Shown: piece after piece, positions 1 to 8,042 of the stretch
Layout of the letters: every line of letters begins with the position of its first letter
Numbering within the stretch: the stretch's first letter is position 1
Position numbers and translations under genes: made by a program
Notes under the pieces: generated by a model
What the model saw: only the letters and a program-made list of their open reading frames with translations
What the model was told of the DNA's origin: nothing
Database searches by the model: none
Source: Longispora albida DSM 44784
Lineage (GTDB): Bacteria; Actinomycetota; Actinomycetes; Mycobacteriales; Micromonosporaceae
Reading direction: 5' to 3'
Length of the DNA: 64,000 nt
Assembly: GCF_000379825.1 (NCBI RefSeq)
Contig: NZ_KB903821.1
Coordinates: 26,626-90,625, forward strand

Positions 1-622
1 CGGGGCGGCGGGAGTACCGGCCGGCGCGGAGGTTGGCCTCGTACCCGATCAGGCGGGGCCAGGCAGCGTCGATCTGGGCGTGGAGGGCTTCGAGGCTGCC
101 GGAGTTGTCGAGGACGATGTCGGCGACGGCTGCCCGGTCCGCGTCGGTGGCCTGGGCGGCGATCCGCGCCTCGGCTTCGTCACGGGACAGGCCACGGGCG
201 GTCAGCCGGCCGAGGCGGATGTGGTGGGCGGCCTGCACGACGAGTACACAGTGGAAGGTCGGGGCCAGGCCGACCTCGGTGAGCAGCGGGATGTCATGGA
301 CCACGACGGCGTCTGGCGGGGCCTGGGCCGCGAGTTCGTCGGAGCGGGCGCGGACCCGGGGGTGGATGATCGCCTCCAGCTTCTGCCGGGCGGCCGGGTC
401 GCCGAAGACCTTGCCGGCCAGGGCGGGGCGGTCGAGCGCGCCGTCGGTGATCACGCCGGGGCCGAAGGTCTCCGCGATGGCCGCCAGGCCGCCGGTGCCG
501 GGGCCGACCACCTCACGGGCCAGCACGTCCGAGTCGATGATCACGGCGCCCAGCGTCGCCAGGTGAGCGGCCGTCGCGCTTTTCCCGGCGCCGATCCCGC
601 CGGTGAGTCCCACATGCAGCAT
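1..622 (-). CDS. coaE: Dephospho-CoA kinase, C-terminus cut by window edge
   Basis: CoaE phosphorylates the 3'-OH of dephospho-CoA in the last step of CoA synthesis, in the cytosol. The protein begins MLHVGLTGGIGAGKSATAAH, a P-loop (GGIGAGKS) at residues 8-15, followed by the IIDSDVLAREV segment typical of the family and later by PPDAVVVHDIPLLTE. The ATG at 620-622 is in frame with the P-loop. About 207 codons are visible with no stop before base 1; bacterial CoaE is usually near 200 aa, so only a short tail or a C-terminal extension is missing. It lies downstream of rpsA on the same strand, behind a strong terminator, in the order coaE-rpsA-polA common in actinomycetes. Confidence 0.93.
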   Translation of the reverse strand, partial: MLHVGLTGGIGAGKSATAAHLATLGAVIIDSDVLAREVVGPGTGGLAAIAETFGPGVITDGALDRPALAGKVFGDPAARQKLEAIIHPRVRARSDELAAQAPPDAVVVHDIPLLTEVGLAPTFHCVLVVQAAHHIRLGRLTARGLSRDEAEARIAAQATDADRAAVADIVLDNSGSLEALHAQIDAAWPRLIGYEANLRAGRYSRRP

Positions 623-654
623 CCCGCGAGCCTACCGGGGACAGAAAAGCCGGC

Positions 655-683
655 AGCCCGGCACGCGAGTCGCGTGCCGGGCT
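655..683 (-). terminator. Rho-independent terminator of rpsA
   Basis: A perfect 14-base inverted repeat (655-668 with 670-683) gives a stem of about 12 bp with a 5-nt loop. On the minus strand it is followed by GCCGGCTTTTCTG. It lies 20 bases past the rpsA stop codon and before coaE, so it should separate the two transcripts. Confidence 0.85.
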
Positions 684-702
684 TCCGGATGGGTCGTGCT
701 GC

Positions 703-2193
703 TTAGCTCTTGCCACCCGCGAGCTTCTCGCGGAGGGCGGCCAGCGCCTCGTCGGTGGCGAGGGTGCCAGCGGGCTCCTCGGCGGCCTTGGCGGCAGCCG
801 GGGTGCTGCTGGTGGTCACGCCGCCAGCGGCGGGAGCGACCGGACCGGCCTCGGCAGCCTCGGCCTCGGCCACGCGGGCGGCCTCGACCTGCTTGCCGTG
901 GGCCTCCCAGCGGGCACGGGCCTCGGCGTACTGCTTCTCCCACAGCTCGCGCTGCGCGTCGAAGCCCTCGAGCCACTCGCCCGTCTCCGGGTCGAAGCCG
1001 TCCGGGTAGACGTAGTTGCCAGCCTCGTCGTAGGTGGCAGCCATGCCGTACGCGGTCGGGTCGAAGTGCTCGTCGCCCTCGACGAAGCCCTCGTTGGCCT
1101 GCTTGAGGGACAGCGAGATCCGGCGGCGCTCGAGGTCGATGTCGATGACCTTGACCAGGACATCGCCGTTGACCTGGACGACCTGCTCCGGGATCTCCAC
1201 GTGGCGCTCGGCCAGCTCGGAGATGTGGACCAGGCCCTCGATGCCGTCGTCGACGCGCACGAACGCACCGAACGGAACGAGCTTGGTGACCTTACCCGGG
1301 ACGATCTGGCCGATCTGGTGGGTCCGGGCGAACTGGCGCCACGGGTCCTCCTGGGTGGCCTTCAGCGAGAGCGACACGCGCTCGCGCTCGAGATCGACGT
1401 CGAGAACCTCGACCTCGACCTCCTGGCCGACCTCGACAACCTCTGACGGGTGGTCGATGTGCTTCCAGGACAGCTCGGAGACGTGCACGAGGCCGTCAAC
1501 GCCGCCCAGGTCCACGAACGCGCCGAAGTTGACGATCGAGGACACGACACCCTTGCGGACCTGGCCCTTGGCGAGCTTGTTCAGGAACTCGGTGCGGACC
1601 TCGGACTGCGTCTGCTCGAGCCACGCCCGGCGGGACAGGACCACGTTGTTGCGGTTCTTGTCCAGCTCAATGATCTTGGCTTCGAGCTCGCGGCCGACGT
1701 AAGGCTGGAGATCGCGGACGCGGCGCATCTCGACCAGCGACGCGGGGAGGAAGCCCCGGAGGCCGATGTCGAGGATGAGGCCGCCCTTGACGACCTCGAT
1801 GACCGTGCCGCGGACGACGCCGTCGTCTTCCTTGATCTTCTCGATCGTGCCCCAGGCCCGCTCGTACTGAGCGCGCTTCTTGGACAGGATCAGACGGCCC
1901 TCCTTGTCCTCCTTCTGGAGAACAAGCGCCTCGATCTCGTCACCCACGGAGACGACCTCGGCCGGGTCAACGTCGTGCTTGATCGACAACTCGCGCGAGG
2001 GGATGACACCCTCGGTCTTGTAGCCAATGTCGAGCAGGACCTCGTCCCGGTCGACCTTGACAACGGTGCCTTCGACGATGTCGCCGTCGTTGAAGTACTT
2101 GATGGTCTCATCGATGGCGGCGAGGAAGGCTTCCTCCGACGCGAAGTCATTGATGGCGACCTGGTTCGAGGAGACCTCGGTGCTGCTCGTCAT
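703..2193 (-). CDS. rpsA: 30S ribosomal protein S1
   Basis: S1 binds mRNA on the small ribosomal subunit. This 496-aa protein has four S1 (OB-fold) repeats, at about residues 35-105, 120-190, 205-275 and 290-360. The third contains the hallmark VNFGAFVDLGGVDGLVHVSE and the fourth VPFGAFVRVDDGIEGLVHIS. The last ~120 residues form an acidic and Ala-rich tail, as in other actinobacterial S1 proteins of this length. I chose the ATG at 2191-2193 (MTSSTEVSSN) because it starts just before the conserved region; an in-frame extension to 2481 reads through promoter-like DNA and is not conserved-looking. A weak promoter candidate (TTGGAC and TAGGCT, 19-base spacer, 2321-2351 on the minus strand) lies about 130 bases upstream. 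Confidence 0.97.
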   Translation of the reverse strand: MTSSTEVSSNQVAINDFASEEAFLAAIDETIKYFNDGDIVEGTVVKVDRDEVLLDIGYKTEGVIPSRELSIKHDVDPAEVVSVGDEIEALVLQKEDKEGRLILSKKRAQYERAWGTIEKIKEDDGVVRGTVIEVVKGGLILDIGLRGFLPASLVEMRRVRDLQPYVGRELEAKIIELDKNRNNVVLSRRAWLEQTQSEVRTEFLNKLAKGQVRKGVVSSIVNFGAFVDLGGVDGLVHVSELSWKHIDHPSEVVEVGQEVEVEVLDVDLERERVSLSLKATQEDPWRQFARTHQIGQIVPGKVTKLVPFGAFVRVDDGIEGLVHISELAERHVEIPEQVVQVNGDVLVKVIDIDLERRRISLSLKQANEGFVEGDEHFDPTAYGMAATYDEAGNYVYPDGFDPETGEWLEGFDAQRELWEKQYAEARARWEAHGKQVEAARVAEAEAAEAGPVAPAAGGVTTSSTPAAAKAAEEPAGTLATDEALAALREKLAGGKS

Positions 2194-2376
2194 GTGGGCA
2201 GGTGCTCCGGTGGGTTGTCGATCGTATGTTCGGCGCGTCGAGTGGGCCCATCCGGTGAATTCCTTCAGCGGCTGCGTGCCTGCTCCCTGCCGAGACTCGC
2301 GACCCACCAACGCGTCGTCCAGCCTACCCCGCCCAATACCACACGGTCCAACCGTCCCCCGGCATACTGTCACGCC

Positions 2377-3174
2377 GTGAGCGAGATCCACGCGGCCCGG
2401 GGCGCCGCGAACAGCGCGGTGAGCCGTGCCGCCAGCCGGTCCTGGTGGGACAGTGACGCCGATGACTATCAGGCGGAGCACGGGGAGTTCCTCGGCGACA
2501 CCGAACTGCGGTGGTGCCCGGAGGGCCTGACCGAGTCCGAGGCCGGCCTGCTGGGGCCGGTGGCCGGGCGCAGAATCCTCGAAATTGGCTGCGGGGCTGC
2601 GTCTTCGGCGCGCTGGCTGCTGTCGCGTGGCGCCGAGGTCATCGCCTCCGATCTATCGGCCGGGATGCTGCGCCATGCGAGGACGATCAATGTCCGTACC
2701 GGACTCGACGTGCCGCTCGCGTTCGCCGACGCCGAGGCGCTGCCCTTCGCGAGCGGCGCGTTCGACATCGTGTTCACGGCGTTCGGGGCGGTGCCGTTCG
2801 TGGCCGATTCTGGGCTCGTGATGCGGGAGGCCGCGCGGGTACTGCGGCCCGGGGGCCGGTGGGTGTTTTCCGTCACACATCCCATGAGGTGGATCTTCCC
2901 GGATGATCCGGGCGAGGCCGGCCTGATCGCCATCAACTCCTACTTCGACCGGCGGCCGTACGTGGAGTACACGGATGGCAAGCCGAGCTATGTCGAGCAC
3001 CATCGGACGCTCGGCGACCGGGTCCGGGAGATCAACGCCGCCGGGCTGGTTCTCCGGGACCTCGTCGAGCCGGAGTGGCCGGAGGGGCACACCCAGGAGT
3101 GGGGGCAGTGGAGCCCGGCGCGGGGGAAGATCTTCCCGGGTACGGCGATCTACGTGACGGAGAAGCCGGCCTGA
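2377..3174 (+). CDS. Class I SAM-dependent methyltransferase
   Basis: A 265-aa methyltransferase of the Methyltransf_11/25 type; the substrate cannot be read from sequence. SAM-binding motif I is ILEIGCGAASSARWL (about residues 68-82), motif II is IASDLSAGMLRHA, and post-motif signals are FADAEALPFASGAFDIVFTA and VLRPGGRWVFSVTHP. The GTG at 2377 has no Shine-Dalgarno, but CATACT at 2363-2368 lies 8 bases upstream, so the mRNA is probably leaderless. Its stop codon directly abuts the stop of the convergent MFS gene. The gene sits between rpsA and polA, where Streptomyces also has a methyltransferase gene. Confidence 0.88.
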   Translation: MSEIHAARGAANSAVSRAASRSWWDSDADDYQAEHGEFLGDTELRWCPEGLTESEAGLLGPVAGRRILEIGCGAASSARWLLSRGAEVIASDLSAGMLRHARTINVRTGLDVPLAFADAEALPFASGAFDIVFTAFGAVPFVADSGLVMREAARVLRPGGRWVFSVTHPMRWIFPDDPGEAGLIAINSYFDRRPYVEYTDGKPSYVEHHRTLGDRVREINAAGLVLRDLVEPEWPEGHTQEWGQWSPARGKIFPGTAIYVTEKPA

Positions 3175-4404
3175 TCAGTTCCTGCGGGTCACCGGGTGGC
3201 ACAGGGCGGCGATGACGACCAGGGCGAGGGCTGTGCCGCAGGCGACGCAGGCCGGGCCGGTACCGAGCCAGCCGGCCAGGGCTCCGAAGCCGGTCAGCGC
3301 GACCGGGACGAGGCCGACGCCCTGGAGGACGAAGATCGAGCCGATCCGGGCCCGGTACCCGGGGGCGGTCAGGCGCTGGATCGTGCCGCCCAGGAGCGCG
3401 GAGGTCACGCCGCCGGTGAAGCCGATCATGGCGACCGAGGCCGCGGCCAGCGCGACCGTGCCGGACAGGCCGAGCAGGATCGTGCCGAGCGGTTCGAGGA
3501 TGACGATGGTCAGGCCGGCGAACACCGGGCGGGACCATTTCCTCGCGACCATGACGAGGAGCGAGCCGGCCACGGCCCCCAGGCCGAGCGCGCCGAACAT
3601 CCAGCCGGGGCCCGCCGAGCCCCAGCCGCGCTCGACGGCGATCAGCGAGATGCCGATGTTGACCGGGCCGGTGATGAGGAACTCGATCGCCGTGAGTACG
3701 ACGAAGAGCAGGCGCAGTGTGGGATGGCTGGCGACGTAGCGCAGGCCGGCGCCCACATCGGCGAGCAGGTTTTTCTTCTCGGCGGGTGCGGGAGGCTGTT
3801 CGGGCTCGTGGGCGGGGCGCAGGCGGGCCAGGACGAAGACCGAGATCGTGAACGTGACGGCGTTGACAGCGCAGGCGAGGACGAACCCGCCGGTCGCGGC
3901 GAGGAGGCCGCCGAGGGGCGCGCCGACGAGCAGGCCGGCCCGGATCGCCAGGCTGCGGGCAGCGGCGGCGGCCGGAAGCTGCTCCCCCGGCAGGATCTGC
4001 GCCGGGAACGCTGTCACGGCCGGCAGGTACGCGGCGTCGACGACGCCGAAGATCAGTGAGGCGGCCAGCAGCAGCCAGATCGGGGTACCGCCGATCCCGG
4101 CGAGCGCGGCGGCGAGCATGACAGCGGCGCGCAGCGCGTCGGCGGTGAGCATGAGCTTGCGCAGGCCGACCCGGTCGCCGAGCGCCCCGCCGAAGAGCAG
4201 GAGCACGGCGCGCGGCAGGGAGCTGGCCGCCGCGACGACGCTGGTCAGGAGCGGGTCGCCGAGCTGGGCCGCCGCGTACGCGAAGGCGATGAAGTAGATC
4301 TGGTCTCCGAGGAGGGAGACCCAGTAGCCGCCGAGCCAGCCGAGGAAGGCCGGGTTCCGGTACGGCTTGGCGGGGGCGGAGGTCTCCGCGAGCGTGGCGG
4401 TCAC
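3175..4404 (-). CDS. MFS transporter, drug-efflux type
   Basis: A 409-aa integral membrane protein with about 12 hydrophobic segments of the MFS_3/enterobactin-exporter-like group. The loop after TM2 carries GDRVGLRKLML, a variant of the MFS motif A. The GTG at 4402-4404 overlaps the stop of the upstream ArsR-like gene (GTGA), so the two are co-translated. Pairing with a winged-helix regulator suggests export of a toxic or antibiotic compound, but the substrate is unknown. A longer in-frame start at 4737 would run through the regulator gene and is rejected. Confidence 0.88.
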   Translation of the reverse strand: MTATLAETSAPAKPYRNPAFLGWLGGYWVSLLGDQIYFIAFAYAAAQLGDPLLTSVVAAASSLPRAVLLLFGGALGDRVGLRKLMLTADALRAAVMLAAALAGIGGTPIWLLLAASLIFGVVDAAYLPAVTAFPAQILPGEQLPAAAAARSLAIRAGLLVGAPLGGLLAATGGFVLACAVNAVTFTISVFVLARLRPAHEPEQPPAPAEKKNLLADVGAGLRYVASHPTLRLLFVVLTAIEFLITGPVNIGISLIAVERGWGSAGPGWMFGALGLGAVAGSLLVMVARKWSRPVFAGLTIVILEPLGTILLGLSGTVALAAASVAMIGFTGGVTSALLGGTIQRLTAPGYRARIGSIFVLQGVGLVPVALTGFGALAGWLGTGPACVACGTALALVVIAALCHPVTRRN

Positions 4405-4970
4405 GGGACGTAGGGGAAGGCGTGGGCGGACAGGTACACGAACTGGCGGTCGTCGGACTCGTCGACCGGGCGGTCGCCCCACTTCGTGAACAGCGCCAGG
4501 AGCTCGGTGGTGAACTCGTCCAGCTCGTCTGGGGTGACGCGGATCCGGCTGTTGGTACTGAAGGCCCGGTCGCGCCACGCTGGCGGCCACGCCTCCTGGT
4601 CGCGCTGGTAGGTGTCGAGGAGGGTGAGGAAGCGGCGGACCGTGTCGGCCTTCACGGCCTGGGAGATGGCCCGGCCCTCGCTGCCCTCCGGGAAGGCCGA
4701 GTCGTCCCAGCGGATGCCGCCGGGCACTGACTGCCACCAGCGCTCGCGGCCGTCGGTGGCCAGCTCGGGCGCCTCGGCGACGAAGCCGAACCTGGCGAGC
4801 TGGTGCAGGTGGTAGCTGACCTTGGCGACGGCCTCGCCGACCCGGCCGGCCAGGGTGCTGGCCGTCGAGGGGCCGTAGGTGTTCAGCAGGCCGTACAGCC
4901 GCATGCGCAGCGGGTGCGTGACCGCTTTGAGGACCGCTGGGTCCTTGACGGGCTCTGTGCGCTGTTCCAT
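4401..4970 (-). CDS. Winged-helix (ArsR/HTH_20) transcriptional regulator
   Basis: A 189-aa DNA-binding protein. Residues 10-80 form a winged helix: LKAVTHPLRMRLYGLLNTYG, then ASTLAGRVGEAVAKVSYHLH as the recognition part, then LARFGFV. The C-terminal ~100 residues are a sensor-like region with no clear family signature. No metal-binding ELCVCDL-type box is seen, so it is probably not a metal sensor. It is translationally coupled to the MFS gene downstream. Five heptamers in 14-bp phase lie directly upstream of its ATG (4971-5040) and are the obvious autoregulatory site. Confidence 0.85.
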   Translation of the reverse strand: MEQRTEPVKDPAVLKAVTHPLRMRLYGLLNTYGPSTASTLAGRVGEAVAKVSYHLHQLARFGFVAEAPELATDGRERWWQSVPGGIRWDDSAFPEGSEGRAISQAVKADTVRRFLTLLDTYQRDQEAWPPAWRDRAFSTNSRIRVTPDELDEFTTELLALFTKWGDRPVDESDDRQFVYLSAHAFPYVP

Positions 4971-5040
4971 GTACGCAAGATTAGTTGCGCAGTTTCAGTT
5001 GCGCAAGAAGTCTTGCGCAGTTTTCCTTGCACGATTACCG
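4971..5040. promoter_or_regulatory. Five tandem 14-bp operator-like units
   Basis: Five units begin at 4971, 4985, 4999, 5013 and 5027, exactly 14 bp apart: GTACGCAAGATTAG, TTGCGCAGTTTCAG, TTGCGCAAGAAGTC, TTGCGCAGTTTTCC, TTGCACGATTACCG. The core TTGCGCA(A/G) is itself a palindrome in the third unit (TTGCGCAA). The array fills the whole gap between the stop of the upstream regulator gene (5035-5037) and the ATG of the ArsR-like gene, so a protein bound here would cover its promoter. Cooperative binding by the ArsR-like protein is inferred. Confidence 0.6.
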
Positions 5041-6093
5041 GAGCATCGCCTCGACCAGGTCGGTGCCGAGGCGGCTGACGGCGATCAGGTCCATGCGGTG
5101 CAGCGTGTACCGGCCGCGCCGGTCCTTCTGGACGAGGCCTGCCTTGTGCAGGACGGCCAGGTGCCGCGACACCTCCGGCAGGCTGAGCTGCCAGGCCGTC
5201 GCCAGCTCCCCCGTCGTGTGCGCGCCACGGGCCAGCAGCCAGCACAGCCGCAGCCTGGCCGGGTTCGCCAGGGCTTCGAGGCGGCGGGCCAGCGCGTCCA
5301 GGGGCAGGGTGCCGCCCAGGCGCTCGACCGGGTACTGGATGACGGGCCGCCAGCCCGGCTCGTCGGCGACCACGATGTGCGGCCAGCCGAAGGCCGTGGG
5401 CGAGAAGGTCAGGCCGAGGGTGGCCGCGCTCGCCGTGCTGTCCCGCATCTTGTCGATCAGGAGCTTGCCGTCCCTGACGGACAGTGCGGGCGACATGCCG
5501 GTCACCGCCTCCGCCAGACCCTTTTTCTTGTACCGCTCAGCGGCGTTGCGCGCCTCGTTGACCAGCTGCACGCGTACCCGCTGCCAGGCGTCGGCGAAGA
5601 ACGCCTGCTCGCAGTCCTCGAACAGCCTGCGCAGCCAGGCCCTGACACCGGGCAGGTCCGTGGTGAGCCGGTCGACGAACTGCGCCTGGTGCGGCCCGCG
5701 CGCGGCGGCCAGGTCCCTGGCGCGCTCCGGGGTCAGGGCACGGTCGAGATTCGGCAGGTTGCGGCGGTCGGCCCCACAGGCCGGGAGAAGTGCCGCCCGG
5801 AAGAACCTGTCGTCGTCCAGCGCGTCGAGATCGTCGAGGTCCTCGGCGAGCGTCGCCCGGATCCGGGACGGCACGAGGAAGTCCGCCGTGCTGACCAGCC
5901 ACAGGAAGCTCGCCGACTGGATGCGGTCGGCGAGGTCGGCCGGCAGCGCAGCCGTGACCGACGTGATCCACGCGTGCTGGGCCGGATGGTGGGCCGCCGC
6001 GCTCAGCAGGTGCAGCGCGGCCGTCAGCTCGCCCAGCGGCGAGGGGCCGAAGGCCAGGTCTGGCTGGGTACCGAGCTCGATCGTGAGGGTCAC
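5035..6093 (-). CDS. DUF5937-type ArsR family regulator
   Basis: A 352-aa protein with a large N-terminal region (1-~255) of the DUF5937 kind and a C-terminal ArsR winged helix. The latter reads LARRLEALANPARLRLCWLL, TTGELATAWQLSLPEVSRHL and VLHKAGLVQKDRRGRYTLHR. The GTG at 6091-6093 is preceded by GGGAGGAT at a good ribosome-binding distance. It is divergent from an MFS gene (start 6195), and a 17-bp perfect palindrome sits between them, a layout that implies control of both genes. The inducer is unknown. Confidence 0.85.
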   Translation of the reverse strand: MTLTIELGTQPDLAFGPSPLGELTAALHLLSAAAHHPAQHAWITSVTAALPADLADRIQSASFLWLVSTADFLVPSRIRATLAEDLDDLDALDDDRFFRAALLPACGADRRNLPNLDRALTPERARDLAAARGPHQAQFVDRLTTDLPGVRAWLRRLFEDCEQAFFADAWQRVRVQLVNEARNAAERYKKKGLAEAVTGMSPALSVRDGKLLIDKMRDSTASAATLGLTFSPTAFGWPHIVVADEPGWRPVIQYPVERLGGTLPLDALARRLEALANPARLRLCWLLARGAHTTGELATAWQLSLPEVSRHLAVLHKAGLVQKDRRGRYTLHRMDLIAVSRLGTDLVEAMLR

Positions 6094-6135
6094 GCGGCCG
6101 ATCCTCCCAGGTGGACGGCACCGGCCGGCCCTCGC

Positions 6136-6152
6136 TTGACGATCATCGTCAA
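6136..6152. promoter_or_regulatory. 17-bp palindromic operator between regulator and MFS gene
   Basis: TTGACGAT-C-ATCGTCAA is a perfect palindrome with one central base, in the 101-bp gap between the divergent DUF5937/ArsR gene and the MFS gene. Each arm contains a TTGAC that could also act as a -35 box, so binding would block both promoters. Confidence 0.65.
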
Positions 6153-6194
6153 CTGGCGCGGGTCTCCGGCCACAACGGGTGCAGGGTCGCCGGC

Positions 6195-7406
6195 ATGAGA
6201 CTGAAGATGATGCTGGCGGTGGGCGGGCGGCCACGGTACTCGGCCGCGATCTTCGTGGACGCGCTCGGCGCCGGGCTGCTCCGGCCGTTCATGGTGCTGT
6301 ACGGGCTCCACGTACTCGGGCTGGGGCTCACCGTGACCGGAGCCGCGCTGACCGCCGGGCTCGTCGCCGGGCTGGTCGCCATTCCGCTCGCGGGGCGGTG
6401 GATCGACCGGTCGGGCGGGCGGCCGCCGGTGGTGTTCGCGCTCGGGGTACGGGTGGCGGGGGTCGCGGTGCTGCTGGCGGCGGAGGGCGTGGTCGGGTTC
6501 GCGGCTGCCGCTGTGCTGATGAGCATCGGCACGCAGATGTGGCCGGGTGCCCATGCGGCTCTCGTCGCGGCACTCGTACCTGGCCGGGAACGCGATGTCG
6601 CGCTGGGCGCTGGCCGGGCACTCCGCAACGCCGGGCTCGGGGCCGGAGCGCTGCTGGCGACCGTCGCGCTCGCGGCTGGCGGGGAGGCGCTGCGGGTGCT
6701 GGCCGGGCTGAGCGGGGCCGGGTACCTCATCGCTGCCGTGCTGGTGTGGAGCCTGCGCGTGCCCGAGCTGGTGGTGGCGGAGCGGGCGCCCGGTGCGGAG
6801 GTTGCTGGTGTACCGGGAAAGGCTTTCCTGGTTCTGTGCCTGCTCAACCTGCCCTTCGCGCTGATGTTCGACGTGCTCGAAGTCGCGCTGCCAGCGGTGT
6901 TCCTGGAGCAGCTGAAGGCGGGAGCCGGGTGGCCGGGGGCCGTGTTCATCGCGAACACCGTGCTGGTGATCGCGCTGTCGGTGCCGCTGGTACTGCGCTT
7001 CGCGAACTGGCCCCGGCGGTGGGTGCTCGGGCTGGCCGGGCTCGTGCTGGCCGCCTCGTACCTCGGGTTCCTGTGGACGGCCGGTGCCGGATCGGCGGCC
7101 GGAGTCGCGCTGGTGTCGCTCGCGTTCACGGTCGGCGAGATCCTCTACGCGGGCAGCGGCGTCGCGCTCGTGATCGCCACCGCCCCGCCCGGGCAGCTGG
7201 GCCGCGCTCTGGCCCGCTGGGAACTGTCCACGGGCATCGGCAAGGCCGCAGCGCCGATCGTCCTCACCGGACTCCTGGGTGCGGCCCCGGCGGCCCTGTG
7301 GATACCGCTGGCAGTCGTGACGGCCGCCGCCGGGCTCGGCATCGCGCGCTGGGCGCCGAGGGACACCGCGCCTCAGGTACCGAGGCTGGCCACGAGCGCG
7401 GCGTAG
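6195..7406 (+). CDS. MFS transporter
   Basis: A 403-aa membrane transporter with about 12 hydrophobic segments. The first reads AAIFVDALGAGLLRPFMVL. After TM2 comes the MFS motif A-like loop GRWIDRSGGRPPVV (about residues 68-81). I chose the ATG at 6195; the next Met is 12 bases later. It is divergent from a DUF5937/ArsR regulator, so it is probably a regulated efflux pump; the substrate is not evident. Its last 34 bases overlap the 3' end of the convergent kinase gene. Confidence 0.85.
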   Translation: MRLKMMLAVGGRPRYSAAIFVDALGAGLLRPFMVLYGLHVLGLGLTVTGAALTAGLVAGLVAIPLAGRWIDRSGGRPPVVFALGVRVAGVAVLLAAEGVVGFAAAAVLMSIGTQMWPGAHAALVAALVPGRERDVALGAGRALRNAGLGAGALLATVALAAGGEALRVLAGLSGAGYLIAAVLVWSLRVPELVVAERAPGAEVAGVPGKAFLVLCLLNLPFALMFDVLEVALPAVFLEQLKAGAGWPGAVFIANTVLVIALSVPLVLRFANWPRRWVLGLAGLVLAASYLGFLWTAGAGSAAGVALVSLAFTVGEILYAGSGVALVIATAPPGQLGRALARWELSTGIGKAAAPIVLTGLLGAAPAALWIPLAVVTAAAGLGIARWAPRDTAPQVPRLATSAA

Positions 7407-7882
7407 GCCTCGTCCTCCCGGCCGTGGACAGTCGTGAGGACCAACGCGCGCGGCCGGGACGGCAGAAGCTCGGCCAGCCGGTCGTACATCGCGGCCACCT
7501 CGTCCGGCGGCAAGGGCGGCGACGCCGGCCGGGCAGCGAACCGGTACACCGCGTCGTCCCTGGTGGTGAACAGGACGATCTCGTGGAAGGCCGCCCCGGT
7601 CTCCGCGGCCAGCGCCTCAGCCTGCTCCAGGAACTGCGGCCTGCCCAGGAACTGCGGCACCACCACGTCGTGCCCGGCCAGCAGGTGCACCCGGGCCGCC
7701 GCGAGCGCCGCCGCCCGCGTGAGCAGACCAGCGTTGTGCGGATCGCCCTCCCAGTCACCCAGCAGATCCCGGATCCGATCGAGATCGAGATTGAACGTGA
7801 GCCGGTGCGCATCCGCATACCGCCGGGCCAACGTCGACTTCCCACACCCAGGCGGCCCATTAAGAACGATCAGCCGAGGCAC
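7373..7882 (-). CDS. Small P-loop kinase-like AAA protein
   Basis: A 169-aa P-loop NTPase resembling zeta-toxin or chloramphenicol-phosphotransferase-like kinases. The Walker A motif is LIVLNGPPGCGKSTLARRY near the N-terminus, with LDLDRIRDLLGDW shortly after and a lid-like FTTRDDAVYRFAARP segment. The GTG at 7880-7882 (MPRLIVLNG) is preceded by a GGGGGG stretch 10 bases upstream; an ATG at 7900 would add six residues. It overlaps the MFS gene tail to tail by 34 bases. No antitoxin gene is adjacent, so a toxin role is not supported. Confidence 0.8.
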   Translation of the reverse strand: MPRLIVLNGPPGCGKSTLARRYADAHRLTFNLDLDRIRDLLGDWEGDPHNAGLLTRAAALAAARVHLLAGHDVVVPQFLGRPQFLEQAEALAAETGAAFHEIVLFTTRDDAVYRFAARPASPPLPPDEVAAMYDRLAELLPSRPRALVLTTVHGREDEAYAALVASLGT

Positions 7883-7915
7883 AACACACACACCCCCCAT
7901 TGCTCTTGATCTACC

Positions 7916-8033
7916 GCTCTTGATCTAAGACGAAGTGGCCCGGTGAGCGGAAATCTGACAAGCAAAGCGGAAGCCCGTGTACTGGTTGTACACGGGCTTT
8001 TGCTTTGCGCAGCTCAGATTTCCGCTCACCGGG
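7916..8033 (+). repeat. Dispersed hairpin element, copy 1 (118 bp)
   Basis: The element begins with GCTCTTGATCTAAG, has GTGG at the foot of the stem, and then folds back on itself. The outer arms are CCCGGTGAGCGGAAATCTGA (7940-7959) and its complement (8014-8033). The middle arms are GCAAAGC and GCTTTGC. The inner arm 7971-7982 pairs with 7988-7999 around TGGTT. The first 12 bases also occur just upstream at 7902-7913, a 14-bp-phased duplication. The copy lies between the polA stop codon (8043) and the kinase gene, so it can end polA transcripts. It matches the copy at 63883-64000 at all but about nine positions. Confidence 0.85.
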
Positions 8034-8042
8034 TCCAAACGG

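Noticed and set aside
80..706. Long plus-strand frames over coaE, and similar ones over rpsA, polA, the RHS and LamG genes
   Set aside because: High GC produces long antisense frames. They lack family motifs, while the opposite strand encodes well-known proteins.
7373..7882. Zeta-toxin assignment for the P-loop protein
   Set aside because: The P-loop fits, but no antitoxin gene is adjacent and the peptidoglycan-precursor-binding features are not evident.
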